Origin: Levilactobacillus namurensis
GTDB taxonomy: Bacteria > Bacillota > Bacilli > Lactobacillales > Lactobacillaceae
DNA length: 64,000 nt
Assembly: GCF_032197885.1 (NCBI RefSeq)
Contig: NZ_CP134159.1
Coordinates: forward strand, 1,302,001-1,366,000
Direction of reading: 5' to 3'
Shown: positions 52,470 to 60,303 of the stretch, in pieces
Layout of the letters: each line of letters begins with the position of its first letter
Numbering within the stretch: the stretch's first letter is position 1
The notes under the pieces: model-generated
The model's database searches: none
What the model was told of the DNA's origin: nothing
Seen by the model: only the letters and a program-made list of their open reading frames with translations
Translations under genes and position numbers: made by a program

Positions 52470-52889
52470 ATGATAACCCAGGAACGTCGCTTTTTGTACC
52501 AACCCAATCCCGTTAGCAGCATGATCAACTGGAGTTGGACGTTCATGTTCTTGTTCATGGGCGCCATCTTCTGGCTGGAAGTGACCCACTTCAACTGGAT
52601 CACCCTCAGCTTCTTCATTGCCTTTGCCTTTCTATGCTGGCTCGAGATTCACTTCCGCAACATCAACATGGCGAACCAAGTCTTGACGGTCAGCACCGTC
52701 CTGAATCACCGCAACCTGGTGATTCCACTTCACCAGATCAGCCACGTTTCCCTATCCCGTTACCGGTTAGGAATCGTTGCTCAGGGCCGCATCTATCAAT
52801 TCCTGTTACCTAAAAACTCGGCCATCGAGTTGGCCAGTCTGATTACCGAAGCCATTAGCACCACTGACACCAAGGGGGAGAACCATTAA
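52470..52889 (+). CDS. ebsA: EbsA-family membrane protein
   Basis: A 139-residue protein with two N-terminal membrane helices ([17 protein letters not shown] and [17 protein letters not shown]) and a PH-like C-terminal part. EbsA was named in enterococci for an effect on surface aggregation-substance binding; function is poorly known. The ATG at 52470 with GAGGTG 9 nt upstream was chosen over an upstream in-frame ATG. Its stop overlaps the fhs start by 1 nt. Confidence 0.82.
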   Translation: MITQERRFLYQPNPVSSMINWSWTFMFLFMGAIFWLEVTHFNWITLSFFIAFAFLCWLEIHFRNINMANQVLTVSTVLNHRNLVIPLHQISHVSLSRYRLGIVAQGRIYQFLLPKNSAIELASLITEAISTTDTKGENH

Positions 52890-54547
52890 TGAGTACCGAT
52901 ATTGAGATTTCACAAGCGACACCGTTAGAACCCATCGAAACGATTGCGGGGAAGGTGGGGTTAACCCCCGACCAGATCGAGCCGTACGGCCACACCAAGG
53001 CAAAAATTACCCTGCCACTCAAGGGAACGCATCAAGCCGGGAAGCTAATCCTGGTCACGTCGATCAATCCTACTCCCGCGGGTGAGGGAAAATCAACGGT
53101 CCTGATTGGCCTGGGGGATGGCCTGAACCGACTGGGTCATAAGACCGTCTTGGCGCTGCGGGAACCCTCACTAGGCCCCGTCATGGGTTTAAAGGGCGGC
53201 GCGACTGGTGGCGGTCACGCGCAAGTCGTTCCGATGGAAGACATTAACCTGCACTTCACTGGGGACATGCACGCGTTGACCGAAGCGCACGACACGCTTG
53301 CGGCCTTGATCGATAACCACATCCAACAGGGGAACGCACTGCACTTAGACCCCCGGCAAATCGTTTGGAAGCGGGTCTTAGATATCAACGACCGGGCCTT
53401 ACGTCAAACGGTGATTGGCTTGGGTGGTCGGACTTCTGGTGTACCACGCCAGGATGGTTTCGATATCACCGTAGCGAGCGAACTGATGGCGGTCCTTTGC
53501 TTGAGCGAAAACTTAACCGACCTCAAACGGCGGGTCAACCGCATCCTGATTGGCTATAACACCGATAAGGAACCCGTAACGGTCGGTGATCTAAAAGTCG
53601 TCGGGGCCATCACGTTACTGTTAAAGGACGCCATCAAACCGAACCTAGTTCAAACATTAGAGCACAATCCCGCGATCATTCACGGGGGACCGTTTGCCAA
53701 CATCGCTCATGGCTGTAACTCCGTGTTAGCGACCCAAACCGCTTTGCAGTTGGGCGACTACGCGGTCACCGAAGCCGGCTTCGGAGCCGACCTAGGGGGC
53801 GAGAAATTCATGGACATCAACGTGCCTGCCGTGGGTCAGGCACCGGACGCGGTGGTCATCGTGGCCACGGTCCGGGCGTTGAAGTACAACGGCGGCGTTA
53901 AGCGGGCCGACTTGGAGACCGAAAACTTAACGGCACTCCAAAAGGGGAGCGCTAACCTGATTCGCCACATTCACAGTATGCAGCAATACGGCATCCCCGC
54001 CGTGGTGGCCATCAACCGGTTCACCAGTGATACCGACGCCGAAGTGGCCTTGCTGACGAAAATCGTGCAGGACTTAGGCGTTGCAGTCGCCACCACGACC
54101 GAATGGGCCGACGGGGGCGCCGGGGCCGAAGAACTGGCTCGCCAAGTCGTCACCGCGGCTAACCAGCCCAGCACCTTCAAGCCATTGGTTCCCGCTGGCT
54201 CCGACCTGATGACTCAGATGACGGCGATTACGCAGAAGATTTACGGGGGCGCTAAGGTTGAATTATCCGGAAAAGCCCAACGTCAGCTGAAGAAATTCCA
54301 CGAACGCGGCTGGGATACATTACCGGTCTGCATGGCGAAGACGCAATATTCACTGACCGACGACGCTAAGCAGCTGGGGGCCCCTAAAGACTTTACGATC
54401 CACGTCCGGGAGTTCTCACCACGGTTAGGCGCTGGCTTCGTGGTGGCCTTGACGGGTAACGTCTTGACCATGCCGGGGTTACCTAAGCATCCCTCTGCTT
54501 TGGATATGGACATCGCCGCCGATGGAACGATTACCGGCTTGTTCTAA
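52889..54547 (+). CDS. fhs: Formate-tetrahydrofolate ligase
   Basis: A 552-residue enzyme making 10-formyl-THF from formate, THF and ATP for purine and fMet synthesis. The P-loop [19 protein letters not shown] is near residue 60, then [19 protein letters not shown] (near 92) and [26 protein letters not shown] catalytic region ([16 protein letters not shown] near 180). Full length for the family. Terminator follows. Confidence 0.96.
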   Translation: MSTDIEISQATPLEPIETIAGKVGLTPDQIEPYGHTKAKITLPLKGTHQAGKLILVTSINPTPAGEGKSTVLIGLGDGLNRLGHKTVLALREPSLGPVMGLKGGATGGGHAQVVPMEDINLHFTGDMHALTEAHDTLAALIDNHIQQGNALHLDPRQIVWKRVLDINDRALRQTVIGLGGRTSGVPRQDGFDITVASELMAVLCLSENLTDLKRRVNRILIGYNTDKEPVTVGDLKVVGAITLLLKDAIKPNLVQTLEHNPAIIHGGPFANIAHGCNSVLATQTALQLGDYAVTEAGFGADLGGEKFMDINVPAVGQAPDAVVIVATVRALKYNGGVKRADLETENLTALQKGSANLIRHIHSMQQYGIPAVVAINRFTSDTDAEVALLTKIVQDLGVAVATTTEWADGGAGAEELARQVVTAANQPSTFKPLVPAGSDLMTQMTAITQKIYGGAKVELSGKAQRQLKKFHERGWDTLPVCMAKTQYSLTDDAKQLGAPKDFTIHVREFSPRLGAGFVVALTGNVLTMPGLPKHPSALDMDIAADGTITGLF

Positions 54548-54574
54548 GTTGATAACCGCGAATTGAGACAAAAC

Positions 54575-54618
54575 AAGAAGCCGTTAACGACAGAGTCTCG
54601 TTAACGGCTTCTTATTTT
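54575..54618. terminator. Bidirectional terminator between fhs and alcohol dehydrogenase
   Basis: AAGAAGCCGTTAACGA / TCGTTAACGGCTTCTT perfect stem followed by ATTTT. Confidence 0.9.
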
Positions 54619-54629
54619 ATCCAAAAGTT

Positions 54630-55721
54630 TTAATCAAAGGTTACGACTGGCTTTAAAACTGAGCCATTCTTAGATGCTACAAACCCATCGTTGATATGGT
54701 CGAAGTCAAAGAATTTGATCAATTTATCAAACGGGAACCGTCCTTGTTGGTAGTAAGTAATCAATTGTGGGATAAAGATTTGGGGAATCGCGTCACCTTC
54801 AACTAGACCAGAAATCTTTTTGGCCTCGGCTAACAGATCATCCATGAGGTTAAACGTGACCTCACCACCCATGCCCAAGGCTACGCACTCACCACCTGGC
54901 CGTAAAGCGTGAACGGCCTCTTTGACCACGGTTGGAACACCGGTGGTATCGATTGTGTAGTCAGCACCTTGGGGGAGAATAGCTTTCAATGCCGTAGCAA
55001 GATCCTCAGTACGACTATTGACGGCTTCGGTAGCCCCCAACTCCTGAGCCAACGCTAACCGGTTATCAAAAATATCGACTGCAATAATGTGGGACATTCC
55101 CGCAAGCTTTGCCGCCATCATTGCTGATAATCCGACAGCGCCAGTTCCAAAGACGATAATGGTGTCGTCCGCTCGAGGATTTAGGTAGTTTAGGACGGTT
55201 CCAGCACCAGTCTGAATACCACAACCTAACGGCCCCAATAGTCGTAAGTCAACGTCATCCGTCACTTTGACCACACTGTGTTCGTCAGCGACGGCGTATG
55301 TTGCGAATGAGGACTGTCCAAAGAAGGTCGATAGGGGACGTCCATCTGCTAAGTGCAGGCGGTGACTACCATCGTAGTTTTTCCCACCGAAGTTAAGTTC
55401 ATTGAAATGCAGACACATGCCTGGGTGACCAGCAAGACAGTTTGCACAGTGTCCACAATAGGAGAATGACAAGACGACATGGTCTCCCGGGCGAACGGTT
55501 GTAACGCTTTGTCCAACTTTCTCCACGATTCCCGCACCCTCATGTCCTAGAACAGCTGGTAGCGGGGTGGTTTGACCGTCGCGTCCAGCCGTGTCAGTGT
55601 GACAGATTCCCGTCGCCACTAATTTAATTAAGACTTCGTTAGCTTGGGGTTCTGCTAGGGTGGCTTCTGTAATGGTTAATTCGGGAGCAGTACCATCAGC
55701 GTAAGCGGCTTTAATTTTCAT
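54630..55721 (-). CDS. Zinc-dependent NAD(P)-alcohol dehydrogenase (aryl-alcohol type)
   Basis: A 363-residue medium-chain dehydrogenase. Catalytic zinc: GICHTD and GHEGAGIV (near residues 37-68); structural zinc: CGHCANCLAGHPGMC (near 95-109); Rossmann GTGAVGLSAMMAAKLAG (near 195). Similar in layout to benzyl/aryl-alcohol dehydrogenases. It is divergent from a LysR gene, the likely regulator. Confidence 0.9.
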   Translation of the reverse strand: MKIKAAYADGTAPELTITEATLAEPQANEVLIKLVATGICHTDTAGRDGQTTPLPAVLGHEGAGIVEKVGQSVTTVRPGDHVVLSFSYCGHCANCLAGHPGMCLHFNELNFGGKNYDGSHRLHLADGRPLSTFFGQSSFATYAVADEHSVVKVTDDVDLRLLGPLGCGIQTGAGTVLNYLNPRADDTIIVFGTGAVGLSAMMAAKLAGMSHIIAVDIFDNRLALAQELGATEAVNSRTEDLATALKAILPQGADYTIDTTGVPTVVKEAVHALRPGGECVALGMGGEVTFNLMDDLLAEAKKISGLVEGDAIPQIFIPQLITYYQQGRFPFDKLIKFFDFDHINDGFVASKNGSVLKPVVTFD

Positions 55722-55841
55722 AATTAAGTTCCTCCTGCTTGCTTTTTACTTCACAAACAGTATATCAGGAACCTTTTCAGCTGTATTCTGCTAAAATAAG
55801 GTGTGACCCGAACTAAAAGTTCGTCTATGGGAGGCTCAATT

Positions 55842-56729
55842 ATGGAAGAAAAACAACTGCAGCTCTTTATTGCTTCTGCACAATTAGGTAGCTTCCAACA
55901 GGCTGCTGATCAGCAATTCATGTCGCAACGGGCGGTCTCCAAACGCATCTCTAACCTAGAGGATGAATTAGGGACCAAACTCTTTAACCGCGAAAAAAAT
56001 AAGATTATCCTGACTACTGCGGGACATCACTTCTTAGCACGAGCTATGGAGATTCTGAACACGATGCAACTGGCCAACTACGAAACAAAACAGTTTGCAC
56101 CAAAACAACAACACATTTCAGTTGGATACTTCTCTCCATTTGATGGGGCGTTGTTGCGCTCAGCTTTGTTAAGCCTTCCGCCAACGGTCAATACCATCAT
56201 TGAGGAAAAGGGGAGTGAACATCTTATCTCCGATGTTTTATTGGGACGTCTGGACTGTGCCCTCATCCTTCAAAATCAGGACAGTTCGCAAATTGACCAA
56301 AACAACCTTGTCAGTCTTCCCATTTTAGAAAGTCCTTTAGTTATTGGTGCGAATCCCCAATATCAATATCTGGACCAGACACACCACCTCACGACCACAC
56401 TTCGTCAACTCCCTGTGATTTACTATAGCGTTGAAGAGTCTGAATACCTTCAAAATATCTTTAAGGTCCAACTTGGACAATTGGCTAGCGTTATTAATAT
56501 GCATCGCGTTACTTCCTATGAACACATGCAACTCCTAGTTAGCCTAGGCAAGGCACTCTCCTTTTATCCAGAACGATTACTTGATCAAATCAGCAATCCA
56601 CATGATGCAATTCAGTACATACCGCTGAACACACCCCAGTTATCCGCAACCTTTGTGCTAATTTATCGCCGTGATTGTCAGAACCCGGTGGTCCATCAAT
56701 TAGGTTGCCAATTAAAAAGTACCAGCTAG
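55842..56729 (+). CDS. LysR-family regulator
   Basis: A 295-residue LTTR. The N-terminal HTH is FQQAADQQFMSQRAVSKRIS with NLEDELGTKLFNREKNK (about residues 17-55), followed by the inducer-binding domain. Divergent from the alcohol dehydrogenase gene with a ~120-nt shared promoter region. GGGAGG 10 nt before ATG 55842 decides the start. Confidence 0.87.
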   Translation: MEEKQLQLFIASAQLGSFQQAADQQFMSQRAVSKRISNLEDELGTKLFNREKNKIILTTAGHHFLARAMEILNTMQLANYETKQFAPKQQHISVGYFSPFDGALLRSALLSLPPTVNTIIEEKGSEHLISDVLLGRLDCALILQNQDSSQIDQNNLVSLPILESPLVIGANPQYQYLDQTHHLTTTLRQLPVIYYSVEESEYLQNIFKVQLGQLASVINMHRVTSYEHMQLLVSLGKALSFYPERLLDQISNPHDAIQYIPLNTPQLSATFVLIYRRDCQNPVVHQLGCQLKSTS

Positions 56730-56754
56730 GAGCCTCCTCCTAACCGGTACTTCT

Positions 56755-56982
56755 TTAGTGATCCTTCTTAACGGCATGGTGATAATCCCATAGGGTCTCG
56801 CAAATCGACACAAAATCGTCCTTGGTCAGCGCGTGGCCTTCTTGGTGTTCCATCAGGCCTAGGGCGGCCAAAATCATCGCACTAGGGGTTTGCCCGGCCG
56901 CCATGTTCGAGTCGACGTGGGTCTCACCAGCGGCGTCACTGTAGATTTTAATCTGGGTTTCTGCGGAATTTTCTGCTGCCAT
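56755..56982 (-). CDS. Conserved small hypothetical protein
   Basis: 75 residues, acidic, no membrane segment: MAAENSAETQIKIYSDAAG at the start and CETLWDYHHAVKKDH at the end. AGGAGG 8 nt upstream of this ATG decides against the first in-frame ATG, which contains the ribosome site. I do not recognise a family; the gene resembles small lactobacillus-specific proteins next to lspA. Confidence 0.6.
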   Translation of the reverse strand: MAAENSAETQIKIYSDAAGETHVDSNMAAGQTPSAMILAALGLMEHQEGHALTKDDFVSICETLWDYHHAVKKDH

Positions 56983-57135
56983 CCTTTTTCCCTCCTGAGT
57001 CAAGACTGGTTTCATTATAGCATGTCCTATCTAGGGGCGTTTTGCGTAAAATCCGTCAGCAATTAACCGTCAGCGCGGGTTTTCTGGTATACTTTTCTCC
57101 AAGTGAACTTTATAGGAAAGGTGTTTTTAAATACA

Positions 57136-57609
57136 ATGCTGATTGCAGATTCAATTCTCATCATCATTCTGGTGCTACTCGACCAATGGATCAAGCACGC
57201 CGTCGTGGCCAATATCGCACTAGGGGGGCAGCATCCCGTCATCAACGGGGTCTTCTCGTTGACCCACCTGCAAAACGATGGGGCCGCCTGGAGCATTCTC
57301 CAGGGGCAGATGTGGCTCTTTACCGTAATCGCCCTAGTCGCCTTAGTGGTGATGGGGGTCTTCTTCTGGCGCTACCGGAACCAACGCGAACACTGGGTCG
57401 AAGAATTAGGACTGGCGTTGATGATGGGCGGGACGATCGGAAACTTTATCGACCGGGCCTTCCAGGGATACGTCGTGGATATGTTCCAATTAGACTTTAT
57501 CAACTTTCCCATCTTCAACTTTGCGGATAGCTGCTTGACGGTCGGCGTCATTTTAATCATGATCGGCGTCTTTCTAGCTGATCAACGGGAGGCACACCAT
57601 GGAAATTAA
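57136..57609 (+). CDS. lspA: Lipoprotein signal peptidase (signal peptidase II)
   Basis: A 157-residue, four-helix aspartyl protease that removes lipoprotein signal peptides. N-terminal LLDQWIKHAV, conserved NDGAAWSIL (near residue 52), and the catalytic aspartates in FIDRAFQGYVVDM (near 113) and FNFADSCLTVG (near 134). Overlaps the rluD-type gene by 11 nt, the usual lspA-rluD arrangement. Confidence 0.95.
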   Translation: MLIADSILIIILVLLDQWIKHAVVANIALGGQHPVINGVFSLTHLQNDGAAWSILQGQMWLFTVIALVALVVMGVFFWRYRNQREHWVEELGLALMMGGTIGNFIDRAFQGYVVDMFQLDFINFPIFNFADSCLTVGVILIMIGVFLADQREAHHGN

Positions 57610-58522
57610 GGAATTTACGGTCGATCAAAAATTACGCCTCGATAAACTGGTCGCGGTCATGGAACCCACCATTTCGCGCTCGCAGGCCAAAGCGGGGATC
57701 GAAGCGGGGAACATCACGGTGGACGGCAACGTTGTTAAGCCCAAGGATATCGCCAAATTAGGGGCTACGGTGCACATCGCCTTACCAGACCCCGAACCGT
57801 TAGATCTAACTCCAGAAAACATCCCCTTAGACATCGTCTATGAGGATAATGACGTGATAGTGGTCAATAAGCCTCAAGGCATGGTGGTCCATCCCGCACC
57901 GGGACACCCCAACCATACGCTGGTCAACGCGCTGCTGTACCACAGTCCGCTCTCAACGATCAACGGTAAGTTCCGGCCGGGCATCGTCCACCGGATCGAC
58001 AAGGATACGTCGGGCCTACTGATGGTCGCCAAGAACGACCACGCCCACCAAAGCCTGTCTGCGCAGTTACAAGCCAAGACCAATCTCCGCGAATACGTGG
58101 CCATCGTTCACGGAAACTTCAAGGAAGATCAAGGTATCGTCCGGGCACCCCTGGGCCGGTCACCTAAGGACCGTAAGAAGCAGGCGGTCGTCGCCGATGG
58201 TCGTCCCGCTGTGACACACTTTCGGGTCCTGGAACGGTACGGCGACTATACCTTGATTGCTTGTCGGTTAGAGACCGGCCGGACGCACCAGATTCGGGTG
58301 CACCTGGCCTACATTGGTCATCCCGTGGCGGGCGATCCGCTGTATGGGCCCAAAAAGACGCTTAAGGGCGCCGGCCAGTTCCTACACGCACGTGAATTGG
58401 GCTTTAAGCAACCCACCACGGGGAAAGAACTGGTCTTTACGGCGCCGGTGCCGCCCATCTTCGCAGCGACGATCGAGAAACTGCGGAAACAAGCGGGGTT
58501 GCCGGTTGACAAAGCAATTTAG
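57599..58522 (+). CDS. RluD-family 23S rRNA pseudouridine synthase
   Basis: A 307-residue enzyme: N-terminal S4 domain (RLDKLVAVMEPTISRSQAKAG, about residues 13-60) and the synthase domain with HRIDKDTSGLLMVAKN (catalytic Asp near 138) and ETGRTHQIRVHLAYIGHP (near 222). Modifies uridines of 23S rRNA. The 3' end of the gene holds the promoter for pyrR. Confidence 0.93.
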   Translation: MEIKEFTVDQKLRLDKLVAVMEPTISRSQAKAGIEAGNITVDGNVVKPKDIAKLGATVHIALPDPEPLDLTPENIPLDIVYEDNDVIVVNKPQGMVVHPAPGHPNHTLVNALLYHSPLSTINGKFRPGIVHRIDKDTSGLLMVAKNDHAHQSLSAQLQAKTNLREYVAIVHGNFKEDQGIVRAPLGRSPKDRKKQAVVADGRPAVTHFRVLERYGDYTLIACRLETGRTHQIRVHLAYIGHPVAGDPLYGPKKTLKGAGQFLHARELGFKQPTTGKELVFTAPVPPIFAATIEKLRKQAGLPVDKAI

Positions 58523-58534
58523 TTTTTTTATGCT
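58506..58534 (+). promoter_or_regulatory. Promoter of the pyrR-carA-carB operon
   Basis: TTGACA, 17 nt, TATGCT, spanning the last codons and stop of the rluD-type gene. Predicted start near 58541 gives a ~115-nt leader. Confidence 0.75.
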
Positions 58535-58570
58535 AAACGTAATCATTAAACGGGTTTGCCAGTAATCAGG

Positions 58571-58615
58571 CGGGCGGGTTTCTTCACCATGTTGCCGAAG
58601 AAATCTGCCCGTTTT
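58571..58615 (+). terminator. Leader terminator/attenuator before pyrR
   Basis: CGGGCGGGTTTCTTC pairs with GAAGAAATCTGCCCG (15 pairs incl. G-T) followed by TTTT, 42 nt before the pyrR start. GTTTGCC (58554-58560) could pair with GGCGGGC (58569-58575) as a weak antiterminator. The usual PyrR-binding loop (CNGNGAGG-like) is not recognisable. Confidence 0.7.
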
Positions 58616-58656
58616 GACTAACCCCAGCTGATATAAACTTCGAGGAGGAAATGAAC

Positions 58657-59193
58657 ATGCCAAAGGTAGTTGTCGACGCAATGGCGATGCAACGGGCACT
58701 GACCCGAATTACATACGAAATCATTGAACGTAATAAAGGGGTCGACGATTTGGTCATCCTAGGAATCAAAACCCGGGGCGTCTACTTGGCTCAGCGCATC
58801 GCGAGTCGCTTGCAGCAACTAGAAAACGTCACCGTTCCCGTTGGCGCGCTGGACGTGACCCAGTTCCGTGACGATATCGACCACGATTCTGAAAATGATG
58901 ATCCGAAGGTTTCAGCCGCGGACATCGATTTTAGCGTGGAACAAAAAAAGGTGATTCTGGTCGATGACGTGCTGTACACGGGCCGGACGATTCGGGCCGC
59001 CATGAGTGCCATCATGGCTCTGGGACGGCCCAAGAGCATCAACCTGGCTGTGTTAGTGGACCGCGGCCATCGGGAATTACCGATTCGTGCGGACTTTGTC
59101 GGGAAAAACATCCCCAGTTCCCAACGTGAGCGTATCAAGGTTTCCGTGACGGAAATCGATGACCGTGACGCCGTTGAGATTATCAAAGCCTAA
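58657..59193 (+). CDS. pyrR: PyrR bifunctional pyrimidine regulator / UPRTase (PyrR2-like)
   Basis: A 178-residue PRTase-fold protein. PRPP loop [13 protein letters not shown] (near residue 104), [15 protein letters not shown] (near 35) and [19 protein letters not shown] (near 143) are conserved. RALTRITYE has Tyr where B. subtilis PyrR has RNA-binding His22. It precedes a degenerate carAB instead of the full pyr genes, so it may correspond to the second PyrR reported in L. plantarum to respond to inorganic carbon. ATG 58657 (8 nt after GAGGAGG) is preferred to the ATG two codons earlier. Confidence 0.92.
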   Translation: MPKVVVDAMAMQRALTRITYEIIERNKGVDDLVILGIKTRGVYLAQRIASRLQQLENVTVPVGALDVTQFRDDIDHDSENDDPKVSAADIDFSVEQKKVILVDDVLYTGRTIRAAMSAIMALGRPKSINLAVLVDRGHRELPIRADFVGKNIPSSQRERIKVSVTEIDDRDAVEIIKA

Positions 59194-59226
59194 AACACTG
59201 CGAACTGATAAAGGGGCCGATTTTGC

Positions 59227-60300
59227 ATGGCAAAACGTTATTTGATTCTAGAAGACGGCTCTGCGTACGCTGGTGAAGGATTTGGGGCCGGCGCAACCAC
59301 GAGCGGTGAAGTCATATTTAATTTAAACTTACTCGGCTATCAAGAAACGATTACCGACCAAATCTATCATAACCAGATTATTATTTTTGCCCAACCGGCC
59401 ATTGGCAACGTGGGCATCAACCACGATAGTTACGAATCGATTCTCCCGACTGCTAAGGGAATGGTGGTCCGGGACCTCACGAACATCTCGACGAACCGGT
59501 TATCTAAGCTATCCCTAGATGAATTCTTGCGTCAACACAACATTCCCGGAATCAGTGGAATCGATACCCGTCACTTGATTCGCAAACTCCGAACTGCGGG
59601 GCCCATGAAGGGCAGTATCGTCGATGTCGCGGACGCGCACGCGTTCGACCAATTGAACGCGACCGTGTTAACGAATCGTCAGGTGGACCAGGTCGCCACC
59701 CCCAAGCCGTATCCCAACCCGGATACGGGGAAGAACGTGGTGGTCATTGACTTTGGCTTGAAGCACGGCATCTTGCGGCAACTTTCTGAACGCCGCTGCA
59801 ACGTCACCGTGTTACCCTGGACGGCGAGTGCCCAAGACGTCTTGAACCTGGACCCGGATGGCGTCTTACTCTCCACGGGACCCGGGTCGCCATTAGACTT
59901 AGGGACGGGGGTCCTGGACATGATTCGCGAAGTACAAGCGGAGATTCCGCTCTTTGCGATTGGCCTGGGCCACGAACTCTTTGCACTGGCCAACGGCGCA
60001 AAACTAACGCCGTTGCCCGTTGAATATCACGGTAGCGGTCATCCCATTCGTCGAATCATTACCAACGATATTCTGTACGCGACTCAGGGCCAGGGGTATG
60101 CGGTCGTGGCGAAGTCCATTGACCGGGACCGGTTGATCACGACCTACGTCGATCTGATCAACGGGACCGTACAAGGGCTGCGGCACCGGGATTTCCCCGC
60201 CTTTTCGGTCCAATTCTTTGCGGACGGCGCACCGGGCCCCCACGAAAGCCGGGACCTATTCGATGAATTCATGGAAGCGATGACGTCACGGGAGGGATAA
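59227..60300 (+). CDS. carA: CarA-like carbamoyl-phosphate synthase small subunit lacking the glutaminase triad
   Basis: 357 residues, normal length and fold: N-terminal CPSase domain (SGEVIFNLNLLGYQETITD, GISGIDTRHLIRKLR) and class-I glutaminase domain from ~170 (VVVIDFGLKHGILRQL, LLSTGPGSP). Catalytic residues are gone: the GICLGHQ motif reads AIGLGHE (Gly246 for Cys) and the QGHPEA motif reads QFFADG (Phe331 for His, Asp333 for Glu). Such a subunit cannot release ammonia from glutamine. The frame is intact and tightly linked to pyrR and carB (3-nt gap), so it is kept for another role or for an ammonia-fed enzyme. Confidence 0.92.
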   Translation: MAKRYLILEDGSAYAGEGFGAGATTSGEVIFNLNLLGYQETITDQIYHNQIIIFAQPAIGNVGINHDSYESILPTAKGMVVRDLTNISTNRLSKLSLDEFLRQHNIPGISGIDTRHLIRKLRTAGPMKGSIVDVADAHAFDQLNATVLTNRQVDQVATPKPYPNPDTGKNVVVIDFGLKHGILRQLSERRCNVTVLPWTASAQDVLNLDPDGVLLSTGPGSPLDLGTGVLDMIREVQAEIPLFAIGLGHELFALANGAKLTPLPVEYHGSGHPIRRIITNDILYATQGQGYAVVAKSIDRDRLITTYVDLINGTVQGLRHRDFPAFSVQFFADGAPGPHESRDLFDEFMEAMTSREG

Positions 60301-60303
60301 GAC

